Of a DNA stretch of 64,000 bases, positions 37,094 through 46,846 are shown one piece after another; position 1 is the first letter of the stretch; the number at the start of each line of letters is the position of its first letter. The position numbers were made by a program, and so were the translations under genes. The notes beneath the pieces are model-generated. The model saw only the letters and a program-made list of their open reading frames with translations, ran no database searches and was not told where the DNA came from. This DNA is from an uncultured bacterium (GTDB taxonomy: Bacteria; Cyanobacteriota; Vampirovibrionia; Gastranaerophilales; Gastranaerophilaceae): the NCBI GenBank assembly GCA_905215335.1, contig CAJMPQ010000001.1, positions 124,001 to 188,000 on the forward strand. The letters are read 5' to 3'.

Positions 37094-39127
37094 TTATTTA
37101 ATAAATAATAACTTTCTAAAACTGATTTCAAATCCGAGAAATCTCATATAAGCAATATTTCTGCTACGAATAATTTCTAAATTAAATAAAAATTTTCTAA
37201 TACTTCCATATTTTTTTCGAATATTTAATAACCTTTTCACAAATTTATCAGAACGAATATAACAAATATTTGGCAACTGTATCTGACTATTGTCATATCC
37301 ACAAACTAAATCTTTGACAGACAATACAGGTGCACATTTATATGTTCTTTTTTCTATACCGTAATAATTTGAAAATGGTATTTCACCAATAAGCTCAGCA
37401 GTTTCTAAATCCGGATTTCCTGTTATGTAATCAAAATAAAATAAAAAAGGCTTCAAATTTGGAACACTATTAGGAGTATTGCTAAGAATTTTATAAAATG
37501 TTTGACAGAACAAAATTTCACCTTCCAACACCTTATCATACTCGTATTCTTCTAAAGCTTTTCCTTCTAAATCTTCCATAACAGGAACAATTTCCCCATT
37601 AGTTTTATTATATGAAACCGTAGCTCCGCAAAGAGATCTACAAAATAACTCCATTTGAGATCTTATTTTCGGAGATGAATAAAATGAAACCATTTCAAAA
37701 TTTGGTGATAAAACTTTTAATGGATTAAATTGAGAATAAAAACTTGTTATTTTTATATCAGAAAATGTTTTTATAAGATTTACCAGACAATTTTGAGTTC
37801 TACCACTAGCAGCTAAATCTACTAAGGCCAATTTATTATCCGACAAATCTATTTCTTGTTTTATATATTGAATTAAATAATTTCTTTGCTCTGAATTTGA
37901 TTTTATAACTAAATCCAAAAATTTTGAATTGGCAGAAAGAATGCCTGATAATTCTGTTAATTCTTCTCTATTATAAGGTCTCGTATAATCTTTAAATTTT
38001 TGAGGAATTAATTTTATTAATTCACCTTTATCAACATGAAATCTTGCTGCTATTCTATCAATAGTATTAATTTCTCTTGCTGAAGCAAACATAAAACTAA
38101 TGTCAGGATTTTCGTATGTAATAGAAGGTGCTCGCCAAGCCTCTCTTGAACCATACAACAGTTTTGTTTTTATATCTAAACCTTTTTCTTTAATTAAAAC
38201 ATCACACATTTGTTTTAAAACATAACCATCTCTCATAACAAAATATAAACGATTTATACCTCGCTTAATACTTTGCTCTATGACCCAGTTAACATATGGA
38301 TATAAAATAACTCCACCCATAGAAACACCTAAATTAAACTTTTCATTTCTTTTATAAAAATTCCTAATATTTTTTGCCGTACCAACAGCTAATTGTACAT
38401 ATACATCTTCTGGATATCTTCCCAACAAACGTTTTTCATACTCTTTTAAATTTACATAATTATATTTTTCCGACTTAATTCCAATTCTATTTGCAGCTTT
38501 AATATCAGAATTCAAATTATCACCAATATGTATCCATTTTTGTACTTCAATATGCTCTTTTTCTTGAACATATTTAAACAAATCCCCAGATCCTTTCATG
38601 CATCTACACTCTGAAGATACATAAATTGGAATATTTTTAAAAATCTCATTTTTATCAGTTAAAAATTGCCTTAATGTTTCTGAAGAATGATAAATATCAG
38701 AAATAAGTATAACTCTATATCCTGAGCTTATAGCACTCTTAACTCGTTCAATATTTTCTGGTATACCTATTAAATTCTTTCTTTCGGTACTAATTTCAAA
38801 ATTTTTTAATAAAAATTTTTCATCATCAGAAAGTGCATAATTTTTTTGAATATAATCATATATTTCATCTAAAGTTATTTCATTAATTCCATGAAAGGCA
38901 TAGTGTTTACGTAAAAAAGCTTCGCTCTCCACTCTAATAATATAAAAATTTTCTCTAACATATTTATCAATTATTGAAAAAGATACATTATCTTTTAATT
39001 CTTTTTGCATCAACGCAAAAATACCTTTAGGCACAGCAGTTGTACGAGTTAACAATGTATCAAATACATCAAAAGAAATTACTTCCGTTAAAGTATTTTT
39101 TATTTTATTTTGTTCCAACTGAAGCAT
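37094..39127 (-). CDS. COG5610-like HAD-superfamily protein of surface glycan clusters
   Basis: About 677 residues from the ATG at 39127, chosen because AAAGG precedes it and because the longer frame runs 51 more bases into the upstream gene. HAD motif I SFDVFDTLLTR is near residue 20, motif II LISDIYHS and motif IV HIGDNLNSDIKAA follow. The middle (KRGINRLYFVMRDGYVLK ... YGSREAWRAPS) and C-terminal half belong to the large COG5610-type family seen in capsule and LPS clusters. A short MRFLGFEISFR motif ends the protein. Function is likely glycan processing, unproven. Confidence 0.75.
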   Translation of the reverse strand: MLQLEQNKIKNTLTEVISFDVFDTLLTRTTAVPKGIFALMQKELKDNVSFSIIDKYVRENFYIIRVESEAFLRKHYAFHGINEITLDEIYDYIQKNYALSDDEKFLLKNFEISTERKNLIGIPENIERVKSAISSGYRVILISDIYHSSETLRQFLTDKNEIFKNIPIYVSSECRCMKGSGDLFKYVQEKEHIEVQKWIHIGDNLNSDIKAANRIGIKSEKYNYVNLKEYEKRLLGRYPEDVYVQLAVGTAKNIRNFYKRNEKFNLGVSMGGVILYPYVNWVIEQSIKRGINRLYFVMRDGYVLKQMCDVLIKEKGLDIKTKLLYGSREAWRAPSITYENPDISFMFASAREINTIDRIAARFHVDKGELIKLIPQKFKDYTRPYNREELTELSGILSANSKFLDLVIKSNSEQRNYLIQYIKQEIDLSDNKLALVDLAASGRTQNCLVNLIKTFSDIKITSFYSQFNPLKVLSPNFEMVSFYSSPKIRSQMELFCRSLCGATVSYNKTNGEIVPVMEDLEGKALEEYEYDKVLEGEILFCQTFYKILSNTPNSVPNLKPFLFYFDYITGNPDLETAELIGEIPFSNYYGIEKRTYKCAPVLSVKDLVCGYDNSQIQLPNICYIRSDKFVKRLLNIRKKYGSIRKFLFNLEIIRSRNIAYMRFLGFEISFRKLLFIK

Positions 39128-40199
39128 TTTCAACCAAACCTTTCTCAAAAATTTCACCATTTTCAGTAATATACTCATTATTCTTAGAGTAAATATCTAC
39201 AAATAATCCTTTTAATCCCACAGGATTTACTGACACAATTTCAACATCAGGATACATCTGTTCAACAAATTCTTTAAACTTCTGATATCCCCAAGTCTTA
39301 CCGGAATTATCCCCAGCTATACAACCTTCTTTCATTTCTATTTTTTCAGCTTTATAAAAATATCCTTTATTACAATCTTGTCCAACAAGAAAAATTCTTT
39401 TTGGATGAGCATAAAGTATAAATTGAAGAGCTGAAAAAACAGCACCTCCAAAATCTCCAAAAGGCTCATTGTCAATATCCACAGCCCATTTATTGCCAAA
39501 AACATCTTCTAACAAAAATGGGGTTGCTTCAGCATTATAAATATGATACTGAGGAATTCTATCTACTAGAATTCTTTCCCTAATTCTATTAACTTGTCTA
39601 TGAGGCAATATTGCATAAAACTTCTTACAAAAACCTTTACCATACGCATCCAAACGCTCATTCATTTGTTTATTTGCTATCATATGGTCATGCACAAATA
39701 AATAGTCTAACTTAACATTTTCTAAATTTATTGCACCATTTACACCAACTTGAATAGCATCCTTAATATAAATATAATCTTTAACTGATGGACCTGCACC
39801 ATACAACACAACATCCTTGCCCTCAAAAGCCCTTTTATATGGTAAAAATGGCCTATGTAAATTTTGAACCTGATTTAAAACCTGCATATTAACAAAAACA
39901 TCATCAATACGTCTTAAAATACGAGATTGAGAGTCACTTAATTTTATTAATTCATTACATATTTGTTTTTGAGTATTTTCAACAATCTCTTTAATTTTAT
40001 AATTTTCGTCGTACTTTTTCCAAACTTGAATTCCTATTAAATAATATTTCTTCAACGACTTATTTGATTTAATTTTAAACAAACCAACCAAATATGATTT
40101 TACTTTAAATCCAAATCGATATTTTTGCTTATAAATTGTAATTCCTAAGATTTTTAAAACTTTTTCATTTTTAAAATTTTTATATGAAAATATTTGCAT
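39105..40199 (-). CDS. DUF115/sialyltransferase-like glycan protein
   Basis: 364 residues from the ATG at 40199 (AGAGG in front). The N-terminal 80 include the KVLKILGITIYKQK motif. The core is KDVVLYGAGPSVKDYI ... VGVNGAIN ... LDYLFVHDHM ... PKRIFLVGQDCNKGYFY, a Rossmann-like arrangement shared by DUF115/MptE-like proteins and CMP-sialic-acid (GT42-type) transferases. With a cytidylyltransferase in the same operon, a CMP-sugar transferase is a reasonable inference. It overlaps the next gene by 23 bases. Confidence 0.6.
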   Translation of the reverse strand: MQIFSYKNFKNEKVLKILGITIYKQKYRFGFKVKSYLVGLFKIKSNKSLKKYYLIGIQVWKKYDENYKIKEIVENTQKQICNELIKLSDSQSRILRRIDDVFVNMQVLNQVQNLHRPFLPYKRAFEGKDVVLYGAGPSVKDYIYIKDAIQVGVNGAINLENVKLDYLFVHDHMIANKQMNERLDAYGKGFCKKFYAILPHRQVNRIRERILVDRIPQYHIYNAEATPFLLEDVFGNKWAVDIDNEPFGDFGGAVFSALQFILYAHPKRIFLVGQDCNKGYFYKAEKIEMKEGCIAGDNSGKTWGYQKFKEFVEQMYPDVEIVSVNPVGLKGLFVDIYSKNNEYITENGEIFEKGLVENASVGTK

Positions 40200-40228
40200 C
40201 AAATACCTCTCAATATTCTATAATCTCT

Positions 40229-41416
40229 TTAATCATCTAATTCTCTTGGATAAGCAAATAATACCGTGCCATAAATATGCATAGATTCCGAAAAATGAGA
40301 ATCTATATGAATTGAATAATCCAAATTTTGAACAATATTATCTAATAAGATTTTCGTTTCAAAGAATTCTTCTGCAGAATGATAAATAGCAAAAGATAAA
40401 ACCGGACGATTTTCTTGAATGGTATTAACCATACCTTTTAAAGCCTGAAACATTGCCCCTTCAATATCCGCTTTTATAAAACCAATAGAATTCTCAATTT
40501 TTTGGACATAACTATCTAATATAATAGTTTTTACAAATTCCCCATTACCATTATAAATTTTTTTACCCATATCACCATTATTATTTATTTTTACTGATGC
40601 ACATTCCGAAGATAAACCACATGTATTTATTACATATTTATATTCAGGAACATCATTCAAACGCATTGTATGCTTATAATTTTCAACATGTTCTTGTGAA
40701 ATTTCAAAAGAATGAATTTTATTTGGATTATATTCTAACAATACAAGAGCACTATCACCAATATAAGCACCAGCATCAATAAAATCTTTATTTTTTATAT
40801 AATTAATAATTTTAGAATTTGCATATTTTAATCCATGATGGTATAAAAAAACTTCCATATCATAGTTTTGTTTAGATAATTTATATTCAGATTTAATTCT
40901 TGCAAAATTCTCAGATAATAACTTTGAATACATTTTGTCTTGTTCTGTATCATATTTCAATCTATAACCGTTGAAATCCAAGTTACATAACTTTGCTAAA
41001 GATTCATCCGGAAGCCTTAACATTTTATCAATAACAATATTTGTAATCTTCAATGATTTACTATCCAAATTTTTTTTAAATAGCTCTATTTTTTCAACCA
41101 TATTATTTTCAATAAAATAATTTCTAAAAGATCCATTTATAGAATCAATGAGGCCCCACGCTTTCTTATTTATAAATTTTTCGCAAAATAAATTAATCTT
41201 ATTTAATTTTTGAGTTTGTTGCTCTACGATTTTATTTAAATCTTCAAAATTATTATTAAGTTGTAAAACACATTTACGTTCTTCTGCCAACTCAAACAAT
41301 ATAACTCTATACAACAACTTAAGATTAGTAAATTTAAGTTTTATACCAAGTATTGTTATAACTTTATGATTCCCAATATTTGTAACTGAAAAAATAAATT
41401 GTAAAATCTTTTTCAA
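40229..41416 (-). CDS. FkbM family methyltransferase, glycan operon
   Basis: 395 residues, first gene of the operon. TTG start supported by AAGGAGG. The N-terminus has the KVITILGIKLKF motif, then a coiled, charged stretch to about 190. The SAM domain follows with DFIDAGAYIGDSALVLLEYNP, IHSFEISQE, IGFIKADIEGAMFQALKGM and LSFAIYHS, the FkbM pattern. It is expected to O-methylate a sugar or phosphate of the surface glycan. Confidence 0.85.
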   Translation of the reverse strand: MKKILQFIFSVTNIGNHKVITILGIKLKFTNLKLLYRVILFELAEERKCVLQLNNNFEDLNKIVEQQTQKLNKINLFCEKFINKKAWGLIDSINGSFRNYFIENNMVEKIELFKKNLDSKSLKITNIVIDKMLRLPDESLAKLCNLDFNGYRLKYDTEQDKMYSKLLSENFARIKSEYKLSKQNYDMEVFLYHHGLKYANSKIINYIKNKDFIDAGAYIGDSALVLLEYNPNKIHSFEISQEHVENYKHTMRLNDVPEYKYVINTCGLSSECASVKINNNGDMGKKIYNGNGEFVKTIILDSYVQKIENSIGFIKADIEGAMFQALKGMVNTIQENRPVLSFAIYHSAEEFFETKILLDNIVQNLDYSIHIDSHFSESMHIYGTVLFAYPRELDD

Positions 41417-41628
41417 GTTACCTCCTTAAACAAATACCCAAAAACTTATTTCCCAGTTGCTTCAAATTTAGACAAAACAAGTAAAAAAAGATATTAGCCA
41501 AGTGGGTATATTAAATACTACAAAAACTTCTGTGATATAATATTAATCCACCATCTTGTATAAAAATTTATTTAATTAATACTCAAAAAAATTTTTCACG
41601 GATTTTATAACAGAATGAAGGATTAAAT

Positions 41629-44016
41629 ATGAAAATTCAAAATACATTTTACCCCAAAACAATAAATACATATTCTCAAAATAATATAAAGAAAAATAAT
41701 AATATTACCAATAAATATACAACACCCGTATACGTTAATAAATATGAGCCAAATACATTCCATCCAATAGCTTTTGGCGCAATCTATAATGTTAAACCTA
41801 AAAAAATAAATATTGATATTGAAAAAAATAAACTTCTAAAACAAATTTCTGAAATGCTAAGTTCAGAAAATACAGCTTGTGATGCGGAAGATTTTTTAAC
41901 TAACTCACTAATGTCAGCACTAAATAGTTTTAGAGCTGCATTAAAAAAACAACAAATTATATTGGAAGAACTTGAAGCACTTTCTATTGCCAAAACAATG
42001 AATATGCAACAAAAAATAAACAAGTTAAACCAATTAAAAAAAGAATTAAATCTAACTAAAAAACAAGCCAAAGTAACTATTAATAAAAAGCCTTCAGAAA
42101 AAAATGAGGAAAAAATAGATTTTCAGTTACTTAACAAATTTAAATCCGCAATATTAGAAGATAATTTCAATTTAAAAGATATTTTAAAAAACCACTATAA
42201 AATTCTAAATAATATAACATCAACAGATTCATTAAAAAAAATGTTTCCTCATATAAAACTTCCAAAAAATCCGGTTGATGTAATTGCTAAAAAAGTTGAA
42301 GCAATTCTTACAAGAAATTTCTATGAAACAATGGATGATTTATATGAGAATAAAAAAGAAGAAGAACTTTATAAATTAGTTGATGATGTTGTTCAAGAAA
42401 CAGCTTACTTTATTGGAGATAAATTCAAGCTTGAACCAAAAATAATTTATAATAAAATTGCAGCAACAACTCATGATACAATTATAAAAAAATACGCAAA
42501 ACTAAAGGTTGATACTGGATTTTCATATATCCCAGAACAAAGAAAAATTAAAGCACCACAAATTACAGAAAACGATGCTAAACTATTACAAGTAGATTTT
42601 AATGAATTTGTATTATCTGTAATAAGAGATCAATATGTTAATTTTAAAAACTTAAATGAAATTAGTTATTCTGATGGTAAAAACATTATCAATTTAAGTT
42701 CAATTAAAGACCCTGATTACAAATTTGAAAAATTCCCTGAAAAAATAAAACGTATTATTTCTACAGGGGAATCACTACATAATGCCCAAAGAGATTATGA
42801 CAACTTTGATACAAATGAACTAAAACAAAGATTAAATTTCTACGCGAATTCAGAACTAGGCAACAATGAAGCAATTCTTGAACAAATCATTAATTTTGAC
42901 ACTTGTAACTTTGGAAAAGAAGACACTAAATATGCCATTAGATTTTTGCAAGAACTAGATTCTATTGCTGATAATAAAAAAACTGTAGATGAAGTATTAA
43001 ATACAATCGCCACAGAAGGTATAAAACCTAAAGAAACTGAAAAATTAAACGAATTAGAAAAACAAAAAGCAGCTGAAAAATTAAAAGCTGAACAGAAAAA
43101 ATCTTTTGAACTAAAAACCCTAAAAAACAATTTTGATAATGCAATCAATATTTTATACAATAACAACTTAAATAATATTGCAAATACTTGTTCTAAATAC
43201 CGTCCGGAAAACCTTTCTGAGCAGAATGTAGAAAAAGCAAATTATATTATCAAAACAATTTTAGAAAATGTAAATCCTAATAACGAACAACTAAATAAAG
43301 CGAAATTAGAAGCAAACATTACAAGATGGGATACTTATAATTATTATCAAAAAAATGATAAAACTAACCCTGTTTTCAAACTTGCTCAACAATACGCTAA
43401 AGACGAAAACGGCTCAATTGATATTAATAAAGCTGGTAAATATATTATCAATAGCGAACTTGTTGAAAATTATCCCGCGAGTGTAGAATTCACAAGATAC
43501 CCTGAAGTTCTAACAAAAATAATGGAAAGAATTAGCTACGACAAAGAAGAAGCTGTAAAATATTTATGCAAATTTGATGAATACACAGATTTAAGCTCTT
43601 CTGAAAAAACATACCTTGCTAATTTTATCGATAAATTTGATTTAAAAGATCATATTGATAAAACTATTTTAAAATATATTATTGAAAATGATTATATTAA
43701 AAATGATACACTTGTACAAACAAATATCAATAGCAAAAGTGAAGAAAGTTTTACTTCCGCAATTACATCTAGCGCAAAAGAAGCTATTCTAAGTAAGTAT
43801 AAATATCCAATTTGCATGGAATATTTAAAAGGTTTTGAAGATGCTCTTTCTTCATTAGCATCTGCTGTTGGTTCTTCTGGTATCAAACAAATGGGAAGAA
43901 ACAACAAAGCTCTTGAATACAAAATGGAACTTAAACTAAAAAATCATGATGATAGATTATTCTCTAGCAAAAATGATTATTACTTTGATATCTTCTCCGA
44001 CAAAGGTCTTCATTAA
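41629..44016 (+). CDS. large helical F-x-G/A-tagged protein of unknown function
   Basis: 795 residues. An Asn-rich N-terminus ends in the tag AFGA (about 48-51). The remainder is nearly all helix, with Lys/Glu heptad-like runs near 70-150 and 460-490 that probably form coiled coils. No signal peptide, membrane span or enzyme motif is visible. AAGGA precedes the ATG and an intrinsic terminator follows, so it is a single-gene unit. I do not recognise a family. Confidence 0.6.
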   Translation: MKIQNTFYPKTINTYSQNNIKKNNNITNKYTTPVYVNKYEPNTFHPIAFGAIYNVKPKKINIDIEKNKLLKQISEMLSSENTACDAEDFLTNSLMSALNSFRAALKKQQIILEELEALSIAKTMNMQQKINKLNQLKKELNLTKKQAKVTINKKPSEKNEEKIDFQLLNKFKSAILEDNFNLKDILKNHYKILNNITSTDSLKKMFPHIKLPKNPVDVIAKKVEAILTRNFYETMDDLYENKKEEELYKLVDDVVQETAYFIGDKFKLEPKIIYNKIAATTHDTIIKKYAKLKVDTGFSYIPEQRKIKAPQITENDAKLLQVDFNEFVLSVIRDQYVNFKNLNEISYSDGKNIINLSSIKDPDYKFEKFPEKIKRIISTGESLHNAQRDYDNFDTNELKQRLNFYANSELGNNEAILEQIINFDTCNFGKEDTKYAIRFLQELDSIADNKKTVDEVLNTIATEGIKPKETEKLNELEKQKAAEKLKAEQKKSFELKTLKNNFDNAINILYNNNLNNIANTCSKYRPENLSEQNVEKANYIIKTILENVNPNNEQLNKAKLEANITRWDTYNYYQKNDKTNPVFKLAQQYAKDENGSIDINKAGKYIINSELVENYPASVEFTRYPEVLTKIMERISYDKEEAVKYLCKFDEYTDLSSSEKTYLANFIDKFDLKDHIDKTILKYIIENDYIKNDTLVQTNINSKSEESFTSAITSSAKEAILSKYKYPICMEYLKGFEDALSSLASAVGSSGIKQMGRNNKALEYKMELKLKNHDDRLFSSKNDYYFDIFSDKGLH

Positions 44017-44021
44017 TTAAT

Positions 44022-44056
44022 AAAAAAAGATGTGAGTAATATCACATCTTTTTTTA
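44022..44056. terminator. bidirectional intrinsic terminator
   Basis: A 14-bp perfect stem of A7-GATGTGA and its complement (44022-44035 with 44042-44055), six-base loop. It serves both the tagged protein and the minus-strand MerR gene. Confidence 0.92.
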
Positions 44057-44476
44057 TTAAACAGCTTTTTCCTGCGAATTTACAATATTATTCATTGGAT
44101 TCCAACTATCTTTTAAATTATTTTTTATCAGATTTTGATAAAAACTTTCTTTATAATTTAATAACTCTAATTGTTTAGTTAATTCTTTCATTTGATTTTC
44201 AGCTTTTTCTTTTGTTTCTTGAATAATTTTATAACGTTCTGAAATAGTAGAATCTCCTATTACGCACAAATCAATATAGCGTTTTATAGATTTATTATCA
44301 GTTCCAACAGAGCGTAAACATTTAACAATTTTTACCCAATCTAAATCACTTTCAGAAAACAATCTTATATTATTTTCGTTCCTCTTTATAAATGGGAAAA
44401 ATCCACTTTTAGCCCAAAATCTTAAAGTGTGTTCTGAAACATCCATCTTATCTGCAACTTCTTTGATTGTATACAA
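44057..44476 (-). CDS. MerR family transcriptional regulator
   Basis: 139 residues from a TTG at 44476, 8 bases after GGAGG; the longer TTG frame would start inside that ribosome site. MYTIKEVADKMDVSEHTLRFWAKSG is the MerR helix-turn-helix. A coiled dimerisation helix (about 75-115) follows, with no clear effector domain and a single cysteine, so no metal-sensor type can be named. It lies downstream of the DXS-type gene; a hairpin at 44500-44534 separates them. Confidence 0.87.
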   Translation of the reverse strand: MYTIKEVADKMDVSEHTLRFWAKSGFFPFIKRNENNIRLFSESDLDWVKIVKCLRSVGTDNKSIKRYIDLCVIGDSTISERYKIIQETKEKAENQMKELTKQLELLNYKESFYQNLIKNNLKDSWNPMNNIVNSQEKAV

Positions 44477-44499
44477 AATCCTAACCTCCAATATTTAGT

Positions 44500-44534
44500 T
44501 TAACAGGCTTGAGAGTTTATCTCAAGCCTGTTAA
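44500..44534 (-). terminator. hairpin between the DXS-type gene and merR
   Basis: A 14-bp perfect stem (44500-44513 with 44521-44534), 7-base loop. Neither side has a real T-run, so it may be a weak terminator or an RNA-processing hairpin. Confidence 0.5.
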
Positions 44535-44550
44535 CTATAAAATATAGATA

Positions 44551-46302
44551 TTATAAACATTTTGAAATATCATCAACAATTAGTTCTTTAGTTAAATGAT
44601 ATTTTGCATATAATTCTTCGATTGAAACTCTATCAGTAAATTCTTTTTTACCTCCAAAGTTTAAGACTTTCATATCAGAATTTCCATAATATCTTGCTAC
44701 TTTTTCACCAAAGCCGCCATCCAATTGACCATCTTCCAATGTAATTACAAGCTTATGATTTTGCTTCAAATCTTGTAAAAGTTCTTCATCAATACCAGAG
44801 GCAAATTTTGGATTAATAACAGTTGCATCAAAGCCAAATTTCTTTTTCAATTCTTCCTTAACTTCAAAAGCAAGTCCCAAGAAATTACCCAAACCTAAAA
44901 TTGCAACCTTTTCACCTTGAGCTTCTACTTTAAATTTGTTCAAAATAGAATAATCCGTTTTATCTTCAACACCTGTAGAAACCCAAACATTAGGAACTCT
45001 TATTGCAACAGGGTGTTTTGTTTGTTTTAGAGAATATTCAAGCATTGCAAGATATTCTTCTTTTGTTGCAGGTGATAAATAAACCATATTTGGAATATTA
45101 GAAATTAATGGAATATCAAAAGAGCAAAGATGAGTGGCATCAGCTGATGATAGACCTCCCCAATAAACAAGCATTGTTATTGGAGAATTATTTAAAGCTA
45201 AGTCTTGAGACATTTGATCATAAGTTCTTTGAATGAAAGAACTCATTACACAAAAGACTGGTTTTGCACCACAAGTTGCTAATGCAGAAGAATACGCTAC
45301 AGCGTGCTCTTCAGCAATACCAACATCTGTATATTGTTCACCTAATTCTGTTCTATAATCTTTCGTAAAACCAAATACTCCAGGAGTTCCAGCATTGATT
45401 GCTATTACAGTCTTATCTTCTTTTGCTTTTTTCAAAATGAAATCTTTAGTTATAGAATTATAATCTTCAACTTCAGAGTTTGCTGGAGATTTACCAAAAT
45501 CATCTAATGCTCCTGGCATAATCCAGTGGAAAAACTCTTTATTTTTTTCAGCAACTTCAAGTCCACAACCCTTTAATGTGTGGATATGAACAACAACCGG
45601 ATGATCAATATCTTTCACTTTTTTAAATGTTTCAATAAGTTTTTCAACATTATTACCTTCTTCAAGGTAGTAATAATCAAAACCTAAAGTCTTAAAGAAA
45701 TTAGATTCAGCTTGACCATTTGTTTTTCTCAACAATTTTAAATTTTCATACAAGCCACCATAGTTTTCCGCAATAGACATATCATTATCATTCACGACAA
45801 TAATAATATTACTTTTCAATGTTGCAGCATTATCCAATCCTTCTAAAGCTTCGCCACCACTCAAAGAACCATCACCAATTAAAGCTATAACATTACCTTT
45901 TTCACCTTTTAAATCTCTAGCTTTAGCAACACCTGTTGCTAAACTTACAGAAGTTGAGGTATGACCAACTTTAAACAAATCATGTTCACTTTCTTCTGGA
46001 GCTGTATAACCTGTGTATTTTAAATATTTATCAGGATCAGTAAAACCTTCTTTTCTACCAGTTAAAATTTTATGAGGATAACACTGGTGAGAAACATCAT
46101 AAACAATTTTATCTACCGGAGAATTAAATACATAATGTAGTGCGATTGTAGCCTCAACAATTCCTAAATTAGGAGCCATATGGCCGCCAATTGTATTAAC
46201 TTTTTTAATAATTAACTCTCTCATCTCTCCTGCAAGTGTCTTCATTTCATCAATAGATAAACTTTTTAAATCAACAGGGGTATTAACTTTATCTAAAATC
46301 AT
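44551..46302 (-). CDS. dxs: 1-deoxy-D-xylulose-5-phosphate synthase-type enzyme
   Basis: 583 residues from the ATG at 46302 (AAAGGA in front). Thiamine-diphosphate transketolase-like protein with GGHMAPNLGIVEATIALHYVF, YDVSHQCYPHKILTGR, GDGSLSGGEALEGLDNAA with the ThDP/Mg motif, and DVGIAEEHAVAYSSALA. It would condense pyruvate and glyceraldehyde 3-phosphate, the first MEP step. Most DXS enzymes read DVGHQ, while this one reads DVSHQ and is shorter than the common 620-640. It may be a divergent DXS or a related ketosynthase. The promoter carries a palindrome. Confidence 0.8.
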   Translation of the reverse strand: MILDKVNTPVDLKSLSIDEMKTLAGEMRELIIKKVNTIGGHMAPNLGIVEATIALHYVFNSPVDKIVYDVSHQCYPHKILTGRKEGFTDPDKYLKYTGYTAPEESEHDLFKVGHTSTSVSLATGVAKARDLKGEKGNVIALIGDGSLSGGEALEGLDNAATLKSNIIIVVNDNDMSIAENYGGLYENLKLLRKTNGQAESNFFKTLGFDYYYLEEGNNVEKLIETFKKVKDIDHPVVVHIHTLKGCGLEVAEKNKEFFHWIMPGALDDFGKSPANSEVEDYNSITKDFILKKAKEDKTVIAINAGTPGVFGFTKDYRTELGEQYTDVGIAEEHAVAYSSALATCGAKPVFCVMSSFIQRTYDQMSQDLALNNSPITMLVYWGGLSSADATHLCSFDIPLISNIPNMVYLSPATKEEYLAMLEYSLKQTKHPVAIRVPNVWVSTGVEDKTDYSILNKFKVEAQGEKVAILGLGNFLGLAFEVKEELKKKFGFDATVINPKFASGIDEELLQDLKQNHKLVITLEDGQLDGGFGEKVARYYGNSDMKVLNFGGKKEFTDRVSIEELYAKYHLTKELIVDDISKCL

Positions 46303-46342
46303 ATTTATCCTTTCTTTTTCATAACCAAACTTACTATTATAT

Positions 46343-46371
46343 ATTACAACCTGATAGTAACTATCAGTCAA
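46343..46371 (-). promoter_or_regulatory. promoter of the DXS-type gene with palindrome in the spacer
   Basis: On the minus strand, TTGACT (46366-46371), 17 bases, TGTAAT (46343-46348). The palindrome CTGATAG-N3-CTATCAG (46351-46367) fills the spacer, a typical operator place. The regulator is unknown; MerR (downstream gene) and the adjacent Rrf2 protein are candidates. Confidence 0.65.
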
Positions 46372-46385
46372 GAGGAAAATAAATC

Positions 46386-46422
46386 TTGACATTTTAGCAT
46401 ATTGGTACTACTATGCCAATAT
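46386..46422 (+). promoter_or_regulatory. promoter and palindromic operator of the Rrf2-hcp operon
   Basis: TTGACA (46386-46391), 17 bases, TACTAT (46409-46414). A 24-bp near-palindrome, ATATTGGTA-N6-TGCCAATAT (46399-46422), surrounds the -10. Placement over the -10 right before an Rrf2 gene suggests autoregulation. Confidence 0.75.
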
Positions 46423-46437
46423 ATAAGTGAGGTAATT

Positions 46438-46836
46438 ATGATTCAACTATCTGAAGCTACTGCAATAGCCATACACGCAATGATATATATGGCAAATAGA
46501 AATAGTGACAATCCACATTCTTTAAAAGAAATCGCAACAACTTTTATGATTTCAGAAAACCATTTATCCAAAGTTTTACAAAAACTTGTTAAAGCTGGAT
46601 ATTTAGTATCAATAAAAGGACCAAAAGGTGGCTTTAAAATTTGTAAAGAAAAAAATAACGCAACATTAATGGAAATTTATGAAGCAATAGAAGGCAAATA
46701 TACTCCCAAAAATTGCCTATTTGCAGCTAAACATTTAACATCTTGTTGCTGCATAATGAAACCATTGATCTCTTCAATCAATAATACCTTTGAAGATTTT
46801 ATGAATAATAACAGAATAAACGATTTAAAATTATAG
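46438..46836 (+). CDS. Rrf2 family regulator with Cys cluster
   Basis: 132 residues from the ATG at 46438 (GAGG in front). Winged helix MIQLSEATAIAIHAMIYMA ... SLKEIATTFMISENHLSKVLQKL ... GPKGGF is the Rrf2 pattern. Cysteines 93, 103, 104 and 105 lie where IscR and NsrR hold their Fe-S cluster, although the spacing (C-x9-CCC) is not the usual one. It is followed 10 bases later by hcp, which makes nitric-oxide or redox sensing a good guess. The promoter contains a palindrome. Confidence 0.9.
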   Translation: MIQLSEATAIAIHAMIYMANRNSDNPHSLKEIATTFMISENHLSKVLQKLVKAGYLVSIKGPKGGFKICKEKNNATLMEIYEAIEGKYTPKNCLFAAKHLTSCCCIMKPLISSINNTFEDFMNNNRINDLKL

Positions 46837-46846
46837 GAGAAAACTA

